NCBI GenBank assembly: GCA_964406095.1
Contig: CAYOQJ010000113.1
Span: forward strand, 1-58,185
DNA: 58,185 nt
Direction of reading: 5' to 3'
Source: M55B167 sp964406095
Lineage (GTDB): Bacteria; Verrucomicrobiota; Kiritimatiellia; RFP12; UBA1067
Part shown: positions 44,172 through 53,287 of the stretch, piece by piece
Layout of the letters: each line of letters starts with the position of its first letter
Position numbering within the stretch: position 1 is the stretch's first letter
Notes under the pieces: generated by a model
What the model saw: only the letters and a program-made list of their open reading frames with translations
The model's database searches: none
What the model was told of the DNA's origin: nothing
Translations under genes and position numbers: made by a program

Positions 44172-44247
44172 GGCGGGATAGCTCAGTTGGTAGAGCATCG
44201 GAATCATAATCCGCCGGTCGGGGGTTCGAGTCCCTCTCCCGCCACCA
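44172..44247 (+). tRNA. tRNA-Met (CAT), elongator type
   Basis: A 76-base tRNA with encoded CCA. Acceptor GGCGGGA / TCCCGCC pairs fully, the D arm is GCTC/GAGC, the anticodon loop is ATCATAA with anticodon CAT, and the T arm is GGGGG TTCGAGT CCCTC. The 1-72 pair is G-C, so it is not the initiator (which has a mismatch there). An isoleucine CAT tRNA needing lysidine is not ruled out, but the body resembles elongator Met. Confidence 0.93.
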
Positions 44248-44378
44248 TCGTTAAATGGGTTCAGCTGTTTTGTGCTTTGATGCGTTTTTTCTGCGGCTCA
44301 ACTTTTCTGTAGTTTGTCAAATTTAATTACTCTTCCATGCTGAGGTTATCTGCATAGTATGCTACACTGTACCGCGTT

Positions 44379-46547
44379 ATGGCGGCTATGATTGATAACA
44401 GCATAATCGAAGAGATTCGGGCACGGGTGGACATTGTTGATGTGATCCGCGAGCGGGTTGAAATCAAGAAAGCCGGTTCGGTTTTCAAGGGACGCTGCCC
44501 GTTTCACAATGAGAAGACCCCATCGTTCACCGTCAGCCCCACCCGGCAGAGCTACAAGTGCTTCGGTTGTGGAGTGGGGGGTGATGTTTTCCGCTTCATC
44601 ATGGAGCAGGACGGATTGACCTTCGTCGAGGCAGTCCGTCGATTGGCCGACCGTGCCGGTGTCGAGATTGTTGAGAAACAGGATAAATTTGCCGGTAAAC
44701 GCAGGATGCTCTATGCCCTGCACTCCAAGCTCTGCGATTTTTATGCGCGCTGTCTTAAACAGAGCAGTGCTGGAAAGGTGGCGCGCGAGTATCTGGCCGG
44801 ACGCCAAATCGATGAGCAGACCATTGACGCTTTTTCAATCGGGTACGCTCCGGTCGAACCGCATGATGCACTGATGCGCTGGGCTCAGAAGAACGGCCTT
44901 TCGCCTGAAGAACTTCACTCCGCAGGTGTTGCGTTGCCACCGCGGCAGGAGCAAGGTGAGTGGTATGACCGTTTCAAAGGGCGGCTGATCTTTCCCATCC
45001 GTGATGAGCGTGGCCGCGTTGTGGCTTTCAGTGCCCGCCTGTGCGGCGGCGGGGATAAACATAAAGCGAAGTATGTTAATAGCCCCGAGACCGAAATATT
45101 TACTAAGGGCAGGGTGCTTTACGGGTTGGAACGTGCCTCATCGAAAATCGTCAAGCATCCGCGGCGCGAGGCGATCATCTGTGAGGGGCAGATTGATGTT
45201 ATCCGTTGTCACGCTGCCGGGTTTGAAACCGCTGTTGCCTCGCAGGGCACCGCTTTTTCACAAGATCATGTCAAACTGCTCAAACGTTATGCCGATTGCG
45301 CGGTTCTGGTTTTCGACGGCGATGATGCCGGTCGCAAGGCGGCCATCCGTACCGGCACACTTCTGCTTGATGTTGCTCTGCCGGTGCGGGTAGTCAGCCT
45401 GCCCTGCGGTGAAGATCCCGATTCACTGATCCGTTCCCGGGGTTATGAAGGGTTCAAAGAGCTGCTTGACGGTGCGGTTTCTCTGATCGCATTTCAAATC
45501 GATGTGATGCGGGAAAGCGAAGAGAACCCGGAATCGATCGATGCGATCAATCGTATATCGCGAGGGGTGCTTGAAAGTGTTGCGGGTTGTTCCAGCTCTG
45601 TGCTGTCCAACGCTCTTCTGCGTGAGGCGGCCGATATGCTGCACCTGCCGTTCAATGCGCTTGAGGCTGATTTACAGACCCACAAAGATGAGTTCAAAAA
45701 ACGCGCCTCCTATACGCAGACAGCGCGAAAGAAACGCAAGCACATTGCGCCCATACGTGCAGGTGCGCTGGCATCCTCTGATGATGAGGGCCATGCCGAT
45801 GAGAGTGAGAGTCCACCGATACCCGACACTCCGCAGGGTCCGCCCGTTGAAGATGACTACATTCTGGCACCCGGCGTTGAGACGCCATCCGTCGCCCGGA
45901 GAAGTGCGCCACCTTGTCGGGTTGAAACGGCACTATGTGAACTGCTGATCGAGCACGAACATGAGATTCCGGTTATCAATCTGATTATCGAGCATCTGCC
46001 CCTGGATATCCTTCAGCACCGGTTCACGCGTGATTTTGTGCGGGCTGTGATTGAAAGTAATCGCGAGGATAGCGATAAACTTTCAGTGCTGTATAAAAAT
46101 ATCGAACCACAATGGAAACCCTTTTTTGAAGCTCTGCTCGAACATCAGCATAAGATGCTGGGTGCTGTTGAGGCTACCCCTGAGGAGGCTTTGCAGGATA
46201 TCATCCGGCGCATATGGATCAAACACTACCGCACCGAGCAAGGCGGGCTGCCGGCTGAATCCAACCCGGAGAATGACATGAAACGCCTGCAGCTCTCCTG
46301 CCTGATCAAACAGATAGAAACAGGGTTGTGGCAGGAAATACGTCAGTATCTGACAACTACTCAGGAGCCAATCAGAGAAGAGCCGCAAGGTGTTCAGGAG
46401 AAGAGTTCAGAGCAAGCGCCTACATCGTCGGAGGTGCGTTGTGAGGCTGAAGCTTGCGAATATGAAGAGGATAACGCATACGCATACCGTTATCCAGATG
46501 GATTTCAACCCAGTGAGTACCCTCCTGATGAAATACCAGATTTATGA
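44379..46547 (+). CDS. dnaG: DNA primase DnaG
   Basis: A 722-residue primase making RNA primers for replication. The zinc-binding domain has Cys40, His43, Cys61 and Cys64 (RCPFHNEKTPSF ... YKCFGCG). The TOPRIM catalytic domain shows EGQIDVIRCHAAGFETAV and FDGDDAGR. A low-complexity acidic insert (about 440-510) precedes the C-terminal region that binds the replicative helicase. The last ~42 codons (from 46420) overlap the convergent DUF6941-type gene, so the acidic tail is overprinted. MAAM start at 44379 or Met4 at 44388. Confidence 0.97.
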   Translation: MAAMIDNSIIEEIRARVDIVDVIRERVEIKKAGSVFKGRCPFHNEKTPSFTVSPTRQSYKCFGCGVGGDVFRFIMEQDGLTFVEAVRRLADRAGVEIVEKQDKFAGKRRMLYALHSKLCDFYARCLKQSSAGKVAREYLAGRQIDEQTIDAFSIGYAPVEPHDALMRWAQKNGLSPEELHSAGVALPPRQEQGEWYDRFKGRLIFPIRDERGRVVAFSARLCGGGDKHKAKYVNSPETEIFTKGRVLYGLERASSKIVKHPRREAIICEGQIDVIRCHAAGFETAVASQGTAFSQDHVKLLKRYADCAVLVFDGDDAGRKAAIRTGTLLLDVALPVRVVSLPCGEDPDSLIRSRGYEGFKELLDGAVSLIAFQIDVMRESEENPESIDAINRISRGVLESVAGCSSSVLSNALLREAADMLHLPFNALEADLQTHKDEFKKRASYTQTARKKRKHIAPIRAGALASSDDEGHADESESPPIPDTPQGPPVEDDYILAPGVETPSVARRSAPPCRVETALCELLIEHEHEIPVINLIIEHLPLDILQHRFTRDFVRAVIESNREDSDKLSVLYKNIEPQWKPFFEALLEHQHKMLGAVEATPEEALQDIIRRIWIKHYRTEQGGLPAESNPENDMKRLQLSCLIKQIETGLWQEIRQYLTTTQEPIREEPQGVQEKSSEQAPTSSEVRCEAEACEYEEDNAYAYRYPDGFQPSEYPPDEIPDL

Positions 46548-46827
46548 AGACCTCAACGGTCGTGGCAACCTGTTTTTCGTTTTGCAGTTTGATTGGTACA
46601 CTTTTGCCCTGCCCCACAATTGTGATGCCGTCCGGGCCGATAATCTTTGAGTTTTGCTGAAACTCCCCTTTGCCTGCGCACCAGCGGTTCATCAGACAGA
46701 TTTTAGGGCATATCGGTTTGTCGGCCGAGAGTGCCAGCCCATCAAAAATACCGATTAACATGAATTTGCCGTTGCGCTCCTGACGCACATCATCACACAG
46801 TAAACTTGATTGTAAATCTGGTATCAT
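46420..46827 (-). CDS. DUF6941-type protein
   Basis: A 135-residue protein resembling DUF6941, small proteins known from PVC and related bacteria. Family-like features are SLLCDDVRQERNGKFMLIGIFDGLAL near the start and a beta-rich remainder ending HWVEIHLDNGMRMRYPLHIRKL. Function unknown. Its last 128 bases lie antisense to the end of dnaG. No strong ribosome site is seen at ATG 46827. Confidence 0.72.
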   Translation of the reverse strand: MIPDLQSSLLCDDVRQERNGKFMLIGIFDGLALSADKPICPKICLMNRWCAGKGEFQQNSKIIGPDGITIVGQGKSVPIKLQNEKQVATTVEVFINLVFHQEGTHWVEIHLDNGMRMRYPLHIRKLQPHNAPPTM

Positions 46828-46844
46828 TTCTGGAATCTTTCACG

Positions 46845-47007
46845 GTTGAAGGGGTTGAAACTGCGTAGTATTATCTTTTAACTTTTTCAACACCTTCAAC
46901 ACTTTTAACCTTACTAAAACAGCGATGATTAAAACTCTACGGTTCTTTTGTTAACTAGCTTACGCTCTTAACATAGTTTCAGTTTGGTTACGGCTACGCT
47001 GTTTTAG
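46845..47007. repeat. nested inverted repeats in 46828-47052 gap
   Basis: The 225-base gap upstream of the DUF6941-type gene holds two inverted repeats: GTTGAAGGGGTTGAAA (46845-46860) against TTTCAACACCTTCAAC (46885-46900), 15 of 16 matching, and a perfect 11-base pair CTAAAACAGCG (46914-46924) / CGCTGTTTTAG (46997-47007). No gene is visible. They may be operator or RNA structures, or a degenerate mobile-repeat fragment. Confidence 0.55.
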
Positions 47008-47052
47008 AATCAATTCTCGCATGTTTCGCTTGAAAATACAAGCCGACGGGTA

Positions 47053-48111
47053 TTATTTTATTTTAGCGCGAAAGCGCAGCTCTCTCTCCAGACAAGCATC
47101 CACACCTTTAATCATAGCGGCTACGGTATGCATATCATTTAACCGGCTGCGTAGAAAAGATGAACCTTTAAGTCCACTCAAATAGCGGAAGAGATGGCAA
47201 CGAAAGGTTGCAACCAGCCGACGTTCGATGGAATCTACCCCGTTGTACCGCAGAAATGCAGCTTCCTCATCCAGATGCCTGAGAAGCACAGCACGGATTT
47301 CCGCCAGGTCACGTCTGGGACGGCCGCGGGTTGGATCATAAACTGGCGGCGGTTCAGCAGAGCTCAGGGCGTAACTGATATCATTGAATATCCACGGGTT
47401 GCCGATGGCGGCGCGGGCCACCATCAGTGCGTCGACATCGGTTTCCGCCAGTATGCGCCAGGCGTCAAATGGCGACCGTACCCCGCCGTTGCCGATCACC
47501 GGGATAGTGGCAACTGTTTTGAGTTGCGCCAGCGTAGCCAGGTCGGTGTCGCCGCCATGCCCCTGCGAGGTGTAGCGGGCGTGCACAATCAGGGCGTTGG
47601 CACCGGCATCTTCCGCCGCCCGCAGTATTTCGAAGATGGCCGGGTGGCCGGGGTGCGCACCAAGTCGCGTTTTCACCGTAAGCGGCAGTGTGGTCTTTCT
47701 GCGCATGGCCGCAAGTATCCGGTGGATTAAACCGCAATCTCTGATCAGTGCCGCCCCGGCGCCTGTACGGACGACCTTGCGTACCGGGCAACCAGCATTC
47801 AGATCGATACCGGCAAAACCGCCGTTTTCCGTCACTATGTGGGTGGCTTCCGCAAGGGCGGCAGGATCAGACCCGTAAAGATGAGCGACCACCGAATCCT
47901 CCCCGTCACAGCGCTTCAGCAGGCCCAGAGTTGCTGAGTCCTGATGGATTAACCCCATGGCACTGACCATCTCGGTAAAGGTTAAATCAGCCCCGTAGGT
48001 ACGTGCGATCCGCCGTGTCGGAGCGTTGGTGAATCCTGCCATGGGAGCCAGAAAAAGCGGCGGAGAAACACTGTCCGGAAGATTGTAAAGCTGGCGTAGG
48101 TTTTTTGTCAT
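47053..48111 (-). CDS. tRNA-dihydrouridine synthase
   Basis: A 352-residue flavoprotein that reduces uridines in tRNA to dihydrouridine. The opening PLFLAPMAGFTNAPTRRIARTYGADLTFTEMVSAMGL, the catalytic Cys in DLNAGCPVRKV, LTVKTRLG, HAR and GNGGV motifs are standard; DusB type is likely. It follows the ABC-type ATPase gene by 41 bases on the same strand. Confidence 0.95.
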   Translation of the reverse strand: MTKNLRQLYNLPDSVSPPLFLAPMAGFTNAPTRRIARTYGADLTFTEMVSAMGLIHQDSATLGLLKRCDGEDSVVAHLYGSDPAALAEATHIVTENGGFAGIDLNAGCPVRKVVRTGAGAALIRDCGLIHRILAAMRRKTTLPLTVKTRLGAHPGHPAIFEILRAAEDAGANALIVHARYTSQGHGGDTDLATLAQLKTVATIPVIGNGGVRSPFDAWRILAETDVDALMVARAAIGNPWIFNDISYALSSAEPPPVYDPTRGRPRRDLAEIRAVLLRHLDEEAAFLRYNGVDSIERRLVATFRCHLFRYLSGLKGSSFLRSRLNDMHTVAAMIKGVDACLERELRFRAKIK

Positions 48112-48152
48112 GATGGTTTGCCGATGAAATCGTACCGCAGAGCGGAAGTGGT

Positions 48153-48959
48153 TCAGGAAAACAGTGGTTCGATCGTTTTGCAGGTTGGTTTGTTTTCCAG
48201 CGGAACGATGGCGGCACCAAGATCATCCGGCAGATGTACCACCCTGACCGGGCATCCGTATGCGCTATTCAGTATATCCTCTCTGAGTACCTCCCCGGGT
48301 GTGCCGTCGCTGATAACGCTTCCCTCTTTGAGCATGATCAGTCGATCGAAATAGCGACTTGCCAAGGTGAGGTCATGCACCGCCATGATTACGGTGATAT
48401 TCTTTTCACGATTCATCTCTCTGAGTAGCCGCATAATGCCAGCCCGGTGGTGCAGGTCAAGATGAGCGGTGGCTTCGTCGAGCAGAATGATGCGCGGATG
48501 GGCGGCAAAAGCCATGGCCAGTGCCAGACGCTGACGCTCTCCGCCGCTCATTTCATGCAAAAAACGGTCGCCTAATTCCAGGGTTGAAGTGGATGCCATC
48601 GCTTCGCGCACCGCTTCATGATCCTCGCGCTGAGGTTGCGCGAAACGCCGCAGACGGTGGGTGCGGCCCAGCATCACAAAGTCATAACCGTCGAGCGGGA
48701 TGTCAGAGGGTATGTTCTGCGGCACAATCGCCATAATGCCGGCCCGTTCATAACCGGACATCAAGTGTAACATAGAGCCGTTGATAAAAACATCCCCGTC
48801 ACATCGCATAACCCCTGAGATGACTTTTAACAGAGTGGTTTTGCCGGCACCGTTCGCACCGGTCAGAGCTGTGATGTCACCCTGATTAATCCGCAAAGAA
48901 ACGGATTTAAGCACCTGATTTTCGCTGTAGGCGGCGTTTATGTTACGAAGCTCAATCAT
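48153..48959 (-). CDS. ABC transporter ATPase (FecE/BtuD type)
   Basis: A 268-residue ATPase of the iron-chelate/cobalamin importer family. Walker A GANGAGKTT (34-42), Q-loop, signature SGGERQRLALAMA and Walker B ILLDEATAHLDL are complete. Its neighbours are the BtuC/FhuB-type permease, a binding lipoprotein and a TonB receptor, all on one strand behind a cobalamin riboswitch, so the substrate is most likely a corrinoid. Confidence 0.93.
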   Translation of the reverse strand: MIELRNINAAYSENQVLKSVSLRINQGDITALTGANGAGKTTLLKVISGVMRCDGDVFINGSMLHLMSGYERAGIMAIVPQNIPSDIPLDGYDFVMLGRTHRLRRFAQPQREDHEAVREAMASTSTLELGDRFLHEMSGGERQRLALAMAFAAHPRIILLDEATAHLDLHHRAGIMRLLREMNREKNITVIMAVHDLTLASRYFDRLIMLKEGSVISDGTPGEVLREDILNSAYGCPVRVVHLPDDLGAAIVPLENKPTCKTIEPLFS

Positions 48960-48977
48960 GTTAAATAATTAGAGTGG

Positions 48978-49955
48978 CTATTTACGGCAGTGACGGCGTG
49001 GCTTTAACAGGTAGAGAAAAAAAGGTCCGCCGGTAAGTGCGGTTATCACACCGACAGGTATTTCATGCGGTGGAAACAGCGTCCGCCCAAGCGTGTCGCA
49101 GACCATCAGAAAGATGCCGCCGCCCAATGCCGACATGGGTAGTAGAGAATGGTGGTTGGCGCCTACTCTGTGTCTGAGGATGTGCGGTACAATCAGACCG
49201 GCGAAACCGATAATACCCGAAAGTGCCACCGCGCAGGCGGTGATCAGCGTGGCGGCGCAGATTAGCAGTGGAATGCCGGTACGAGTGTTTACCCCTAGGC
49301 CATGTGCGTTTTCCGCTCCGAGCAATAACGCATTCAGTGTTCTACTTTCTATGATAAGATAAATAATGCCCAGCACTATCGGGGTAGCGCAGAACATCAG
49401 CAACTGCCAGGAAACACACTGCAGATTTCCTAGAAGCCACCAGGTTAACGAACGAATGGTGTAGGTTCGCGAAAAGGTGATAACCAGCATAAGCAAGCTG
49501 GAGAGAATGCTGCCGGTTACTATACCCGTTAGAATCAGATTCTGCGGTATGTCAAGACCACCGGCACTGCGGGCGATGCCTAAAATCAGAAGTACCGCAA
49601 GCAGAGCGGTACCGAATGAACCGAGCGGCAGGAGAAAAGGGTGATTTATTGATAGACCGGCAGCCATGACAACAGCGGCGCCAATCGACGCACCGCTGCT
49701 TACTCCCAGTATGTAGGGTTCAGCCAACGGATTGCGCAGAATCGTCTGCAGTACGCAGCCGGCGACAGCCAGTGCGGCACCCACAAAAAAACCTGTTGCC
49801 GTACGCAGTATGCGCAACTCCAGCAGAGGTCCCCAGGTAAAAATATCCCTGCTGCATAACAGTATGCCCGTTGGGCCGCAAAGAGTTGATATTGCGGCGA
49901 TCAGCAAGGCTGCGAGCGTCATTAGCACTATTAAATATCGTTCACGTTTTTTCAT
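48978..49955 (-). CDS. ABC permease, FecCD/BtuC family
   Basis: A polytopic permease of about 325 residues with nine to ten hydrophobic segments. FecCD signatures are AVAGCVLQTILRNPLAEPYILGVSSGASIGA and GFAGLIVPHILRHRVGANH. The frame opens with a TTG at 49970 but the ATG at 49955 (MKKRERYLIVL) is the likelier start. It pairs with the ATPase and binding protein in the cobalamin-type importer. Confidence 0.93.
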   Translation of the reverse strand: MKKRERYLIVLMTLAALLIAAISTLCGPTGILLCSRDIFTWGPLLELRILRTATGFFVGAALAVAGCVLQTILRNPLAEPYILGVSSGASIGAAVVMAAGLSINHPFLLPLGSFGTALLAVLLILGIARSAGGLDIPQNLILTGIVTGSILSSLLMLVITFSRTYTIRSLTWWLLGNLQCVSWQLLMFCATPIVLGIIYLIIESRTLNALLLGAENAHGLGVNTRTGIPLLICAATLITACAVALSGIIGFAGLIVPHILRHRVGANHHSLLPMSALGGGIFLMVCDTLGRTLFPPHEIPVGVITALTGGPFFLYLLKPRRHCRK

Positions 49956-49994
49956 CACAGTTTGTCGCAATGTCGCCTGTTGCAGTTATTCCAC

Positions 49995-50858
49995 CTAACT
50001 CTCTGCAGTTGTCTTTGCGATGCTACGGCGTAGCTCTTCGATCCCCTCGATAACACGCGGTCCGGGCCTGCAGATCAAATCGAGTTTCTCTGGTACCACG
50101 ATATGTCTGTTAATTACGGCGGGAATATCCCGCCAGCCGACTCTACCGGCGAAATGCTCCACTGGTGAACCTTCAATTGCGTAAAAGCAGATTATCAGTT
50201 CAGGCTGTTGTTCGACAATCCACTCAAGTGAAACATTATCGTACTCTTTTTGCAGATTTGTTGCGAGATTATCCGCGCCTGCCAGAGCGGCCATCTCTGA
50301 AATGAATGTGTTGGTGCCGCAGGTTACCGGGGTGAGATGATCAAGCAGAATCAGAGTGCGGGGATTGTTCTCACCGCGCTGCCGGGTGAGCTGGGTCAAC
50401 CCACGCTCTATCTCGTTTGCCAGGTGACCGGCTTGCCGCGCATGGCCGGTGAGTCTGCCGATTTTTCGGGCCGCCGCTGGAATGTCGGCAATGCGGGCAC
50501 ACTCAATATGTTCAATTCTAATGCCGATTTCTTCAAACATCTCAGCCTGCGCGGAGTTGAGTAGAAAACTTTCCAGCAGATGTGATGGACGCAGCGCGAT
50601 GACCTGTTCGAGATTCGGTCTTGCGTAACGCCCGACAACCGGTACACTGCCGATTATATGTAGAGGAAAATCACAGGCATCGGTGCGCCCGACCAGCGAG
50701 TCGGCGGCACCAACGGCACACACCATTTCAGTCAGCGCCGGAGCGGTGGAGACGATGCGTACAGCTCCAGACGCATGTGTGCCCGCCGCTGCCGGCGGAC
50801 GACACCCTGCACCTGTCAGCAGCAGATATAACACTGTGACTTTCAGGGCAGTTTTCAT
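49995..50858 (-). CDS. BtuF-like substrate-binding lipoprotein
   Basis: A 287-residue periplasmic binding protein of the class III (BtuF/FepB) type. A lipoprotein signal ends at LTGAGC. The mature part has VRIVSTAPALTEMVCAVGAADSLVGRTDACDFP, PVVGRYARPNLEQVIALRPSHLL, and a C-terminal PGPRVIEGIEEL. Likely captures corrinoids for the FecCD permease. The stop lies 39 bases from the permease start. Confidence 0.9.
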   Translation of the reverse strand: MKTALKVTVLYLLLTGAGCRPPAAAGTHASGAVRIVSTAPALTEMVCAVGAADSLVGRTDACDFPLHIIGSVPVVGRYARPNLEQVIALRPSHLLESFLLNSAQAEMFEEIGIRIEHIECARIADIPAAARKIGRLTGHARQAGHLANEIERGLTQLTRQRGENNPRTLILLDHLTPVTCGTNTFISEMAALAGADNLATNLQKEYDNVSLEWIVEQQPELIICFYAIEGSPVEHFAGRVGWRDIPAVINRHIVVPEKLDLICRPGPRVIEGIEELRRSIAKTTAES

Positions 50859-50886
50859 GGTTTCTCCGGCATTGGATCAAGGGATT

Positions 50887-52920
50887 TCAGAATGTGTAAG
50901 AAGCGGACAGCTTCCAGGTGCGGGCATCCGAGGGATAATAATAGTAGTTGTGTGTGTTGTCCCACTGAGTGTAGAAATAGCCGCCGTAGTTGGCGTACTC
51001 CTTGTCGAAAACATTGTCCACCCCAGCGAAGAGACGCAGACCTTCAACCCAAATCGGTGTGTAGCTCACACCCAGATCAAGCGTGGTGTACGGTTTGAGC
51101 AGACGTGGCGCATTGTTATCGAAATCACCTTCCAGCCGTTGCGAAGCAACATGACTGATAGTCGCCAGTAGCATTATTTCATCAGTCAAATTCAGTTCGC
51201 CGTTAAGTTGAATGGTTTGTCTGGGCACCATCGGAATGCGATTATCCGCATAGCGCCCTTCAGAGAAACGTGCCTGAACATAGCTGTAAATCAATCCGAG
51301 CGATCCGATCTGATCGTCATACAAGCTCATAGAGGCTTCGAAGCCGTCACGCTCGGTGTCGTCCGGGGCGTTGACATTTCTGTACGTCCGGGTGTCGTAA
51401 TATATTTCATCTTCGGTTTCCATGTGAAAAACGGTTAGTGATGCGGTCAGGTGATCAAGCAGTTCGATTGATCCGCCTGTTTCCAGATTGTTGCCGGTTT
51501 CGGTCTCAAGAGTTGTGTCGGGGATGCCGGCGTAGGTGTCGATGACCTCATCAACAAAGGGGGCGTGATAATAACGCACCGCCCGGACGAAAAGCTTGGT
51601 TTTATCAAGCGGGCGATAGAGCAGAGCGCCCTCGTAACTGTATTCCTCAGCGGTTGTCGTGGTGGTCGCGGCAGTACCTTTGATCCGGTTGCGGAAGCTT
51701 TCACCGCGTACTCCGGCTAGCAACGAGAGTTTTTCTGTGATAAAGAATTCATCAGTCGCATAGCCGGCCAGTGTGGTGCGGTCATATTGCCAGTAACGGT
51801 CAATGGCCGGTGATAAACCGGAGAAGGCAGCGAAGTGATTGTAGCCCTCGCAGCGATCCAGGCGGGTGTCAACCCCGAGGGTAAGCTGGTTTTCAAAACC
51901 CAGCACTTCCCACGGAGTTGCATATTTGAGGGCCAGGGCATAGCTTTCGATATCGTACTCGGTTAACCCTCCGGTGGAACGCCAGTCGGTTTCGGAATCG
52001 CGTCCGCTGATCGAGAGAGTCAGATCGAGCGTGCCTTCATTGCCAATGGCACTCCGTCCGTACAGGCGTGCTCCGAACTGTTCAACGGTAGAGTTGTCGC
52101 CGGGAGTCGACGAGAGTTTAGGGTTTTTCTGAAATTGCGCGTAAGAAAGAGAGCCCGGCAGACCGAACCAGCTTTTATGGTAGAAAGAGGAGAGTGATAA
52201 CTCCCTGTCCTTTTCCCAGCGTCGGGTCACGACGGCGTTGAGATTCCAGCTTTCATGCTCACCGTTGCGCCGATAACCGTCGGTTGTGCTCCATTCTGCT
52301 CCCGCGCTACCGCTGGTTTGATCATCTATTGCTGCAAAGTGGTGTACGCCGGCAGCGAAAGAGTTGTGCGAACCACCAGCTGCTTTGAGTGTGGTTTTTG
52401 TCTCGCCCGGGTTCAGTGTGACTATATTGACAACACCCGCCTCGGCGTAATCTCCGTACAACACACTTTGACTGCCGTGCAAGACCTCGATGCGGTCAAT
52501 ATTGTCGAGCGGTACGCGCAACAAATTGGGAGCTGACATGTCGGGGTTGTTGAGCCGTTCGCCATCAACCAATACCAGTACTCGGCCATGAGAGTTTGCT
52601 CCGAAGCCGCGCATGGATATCTGAGATTGCGCCGGATTGCTGTTGAGTGAACGGATAAAAATACCCGCATCCTTGCGCAGAACATCAACAATATCGCGGC
52701 GGTTGCGCTTGGCAATCTCATCGCCTTGGATCACCGTGACACCCGCGGCGATCTGGTCGGCACTCTTGAAAGAACGGCTGGCTTCGACAATAACCGGCGG
52801 TATGTTGGTGCAGAGCATTGAACTCGGTGCCGGTTTACGGAGGTTGATTTCAGCGGCCTGCAATGTCAATTGAAACGTGACGGTTGCGCATATCACTCTG
52901 ATGGTCGGATGGATGTGCAT
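50887..52920 (-). CDS. TonB-dependent outer-membrane receptor (BtuB-like)
   Basis: A 677-residue TonB-dependent receptor. After a signal peptide, the plug domain shows VIVEASRSFKSADQIAAGVTVIQGDEIAKRNRRDIVDVLRKDAGI, ISMRGFGANSHGRVLVLVDGERLN and RIEVLHGSQSVLYGDYAEAGVVNIVT; the beta barrel ends in WKLSASYTF, with the terminal Phe used for outer-membrane insertion. A cobalamin riboswitch lies directly upstream and the ABC importer downstream, so it is probably a cobalamin receptor. The Shine-Dalgarno AAAGGA is sequestered in a hairpin. Confidence 0.93.
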   Translation of the reverse strand: MHIHPTIRVICATVTFQLTLQAAEINLRKPAPSSMLCTNIPPVIVEASRSFKSADQIAAGVTVIQGDEIAKRNRRDIVDVLRKDAGIFIRSLNSNPAQSQISMRGFGANSHGRVLVLVDGERLNNPDMSAPNLLRVPLDNIDRIEVLHGSQSVLYGDYAEAGVVNIVTLNPGETKTTLKAAGGSHNSFAAGVHHFAAIDDQTSGSAGAEWSTTDGYRRNGEHESWNLNAVVTRRWEKDRELSLSSFYHKSWFGLPGSLSYAQFQKNPKLSSTPGDNSTVEQFGARLYGRSAIGNEGTLDLTLSISGRDSETDWRSTGGLTEYDIESYALALKYATPWEVLGFENQLTLGVDTRLDRCEGYNHFAAFSGLSPAIDRYWQYDRTTLAGYATDEFFITEKLSLLAGVRGESFRNRIKGTAATTTTTAEEYSYEGALLYRPLDKTKLFVRAVRYYHAPFVDEVIDTYAGIPDTTLETETGNNLETGGSIELLDHLTASLTVFHMETEDEIYYDTRTYRNVNAPDDTERDGFEASMSLYDDQIGSLGLIYSYVQARFSEGRYADNRIPMVPRQTIQLNGELNLTDEIMLLATISHVASQRLEGDFDNNAPRLLKPYTTLDLGVSYTPIWVEGLRLFAGVDNVFDKEYANYGGYFYTQWDNTHNYYYYPSDARTWKLSASYTF

Positions 52921-52927
52921 GTTTATC

Positions 52928-52965
52928 CTTTCGCGGGATTAAGTTGCTTAAGCCGAACGCGAAAG
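52928..52965 (-). promoter_or_regulatory. Shine-Dalgarno-sequestering hairpin
   Basis: CGCGAAAG (52958-52965) and CTTTCGCG (52928-52935) pair perfectly, closing an inner TTAAG/CTTAA stem. On the minus strand the 3' arm includes part of the AAAGGA ribosome site of the TonB receptor, so formation of this hairpin would block translation. It is the likely expression platform of the riboswitch. Confidence 0.7.
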
Positions 52966-53017
52966 AATATGACGGATGCAAGCCGACAGCCCTTACGCGA
53001 AGGCAGTTTACGGGTCA

Positions 53018-53165
53018 ATCCCAGTCCGTCTTCTGACTTACAGCTTAATACCGCTCCGCCTTCTTGTTCCCGATTGTGAACAATGGCCTCAAGGAGTGGT
53101 CTGCAACTGATTACAGCGGCGCGACCGTATTCGAATCTCACGAATTTCCGATAACTGGAACCGCC
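53018..53165 (-). promoter_or_regulatory. cobalamin riboswitch
   Basis: Read on the minus strand, the region begins GGTTCC (53162-53157), continues with CGGAAATTCGTGAGATTC and GGTCGCGCCGCTGTAATC, which match the conserved GGGAA..GGTG..CCGCCGCTGTAA core of cobalamin riboswitches. It ends with AGTCAGAAGACGGACT (about 53036-53021), the B12 box, near AGTCAGGAGACC of the consensus. It lies between the tolB promoter and the TonB receptor and points at the latter. Binding of cobalamin should turn the uptake operon off. Confidence 0.9.
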
Positions 53166-53237
53166 CGGAAAGATATTAAAAAACGGGAGTAATGGCAAGG
53201 AGAAAACCAGTTTTTTGTCAAAAGCCAACATACTTAC

Positions 53238-53267
53238 TTGCTCATACCCTGATATTATTTATATAAT
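53238..53267 (+). promoter_or_regulatory. promoter of tolB operon
   Basis: TTGCTC (53238-53243), 18-bp spacer, perfect TATAAT (53262-53267), 20 bases before the tolB start codon. It is divergent from the riboswitch. Confidence 0.6.
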
Positions 53268-53287
53268 GTTGCGTTTAAGGAGTCAAA

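Noticed and set aside
44103..44312. A 69-codon frame across the tRNA region, with a GGIAQLVEHRNHNPPVGGSSPSPA-like product
   Set aside because: It is a translation of the tRNA-Met gene on the same strand; such tRNA shadows are common and not genes.
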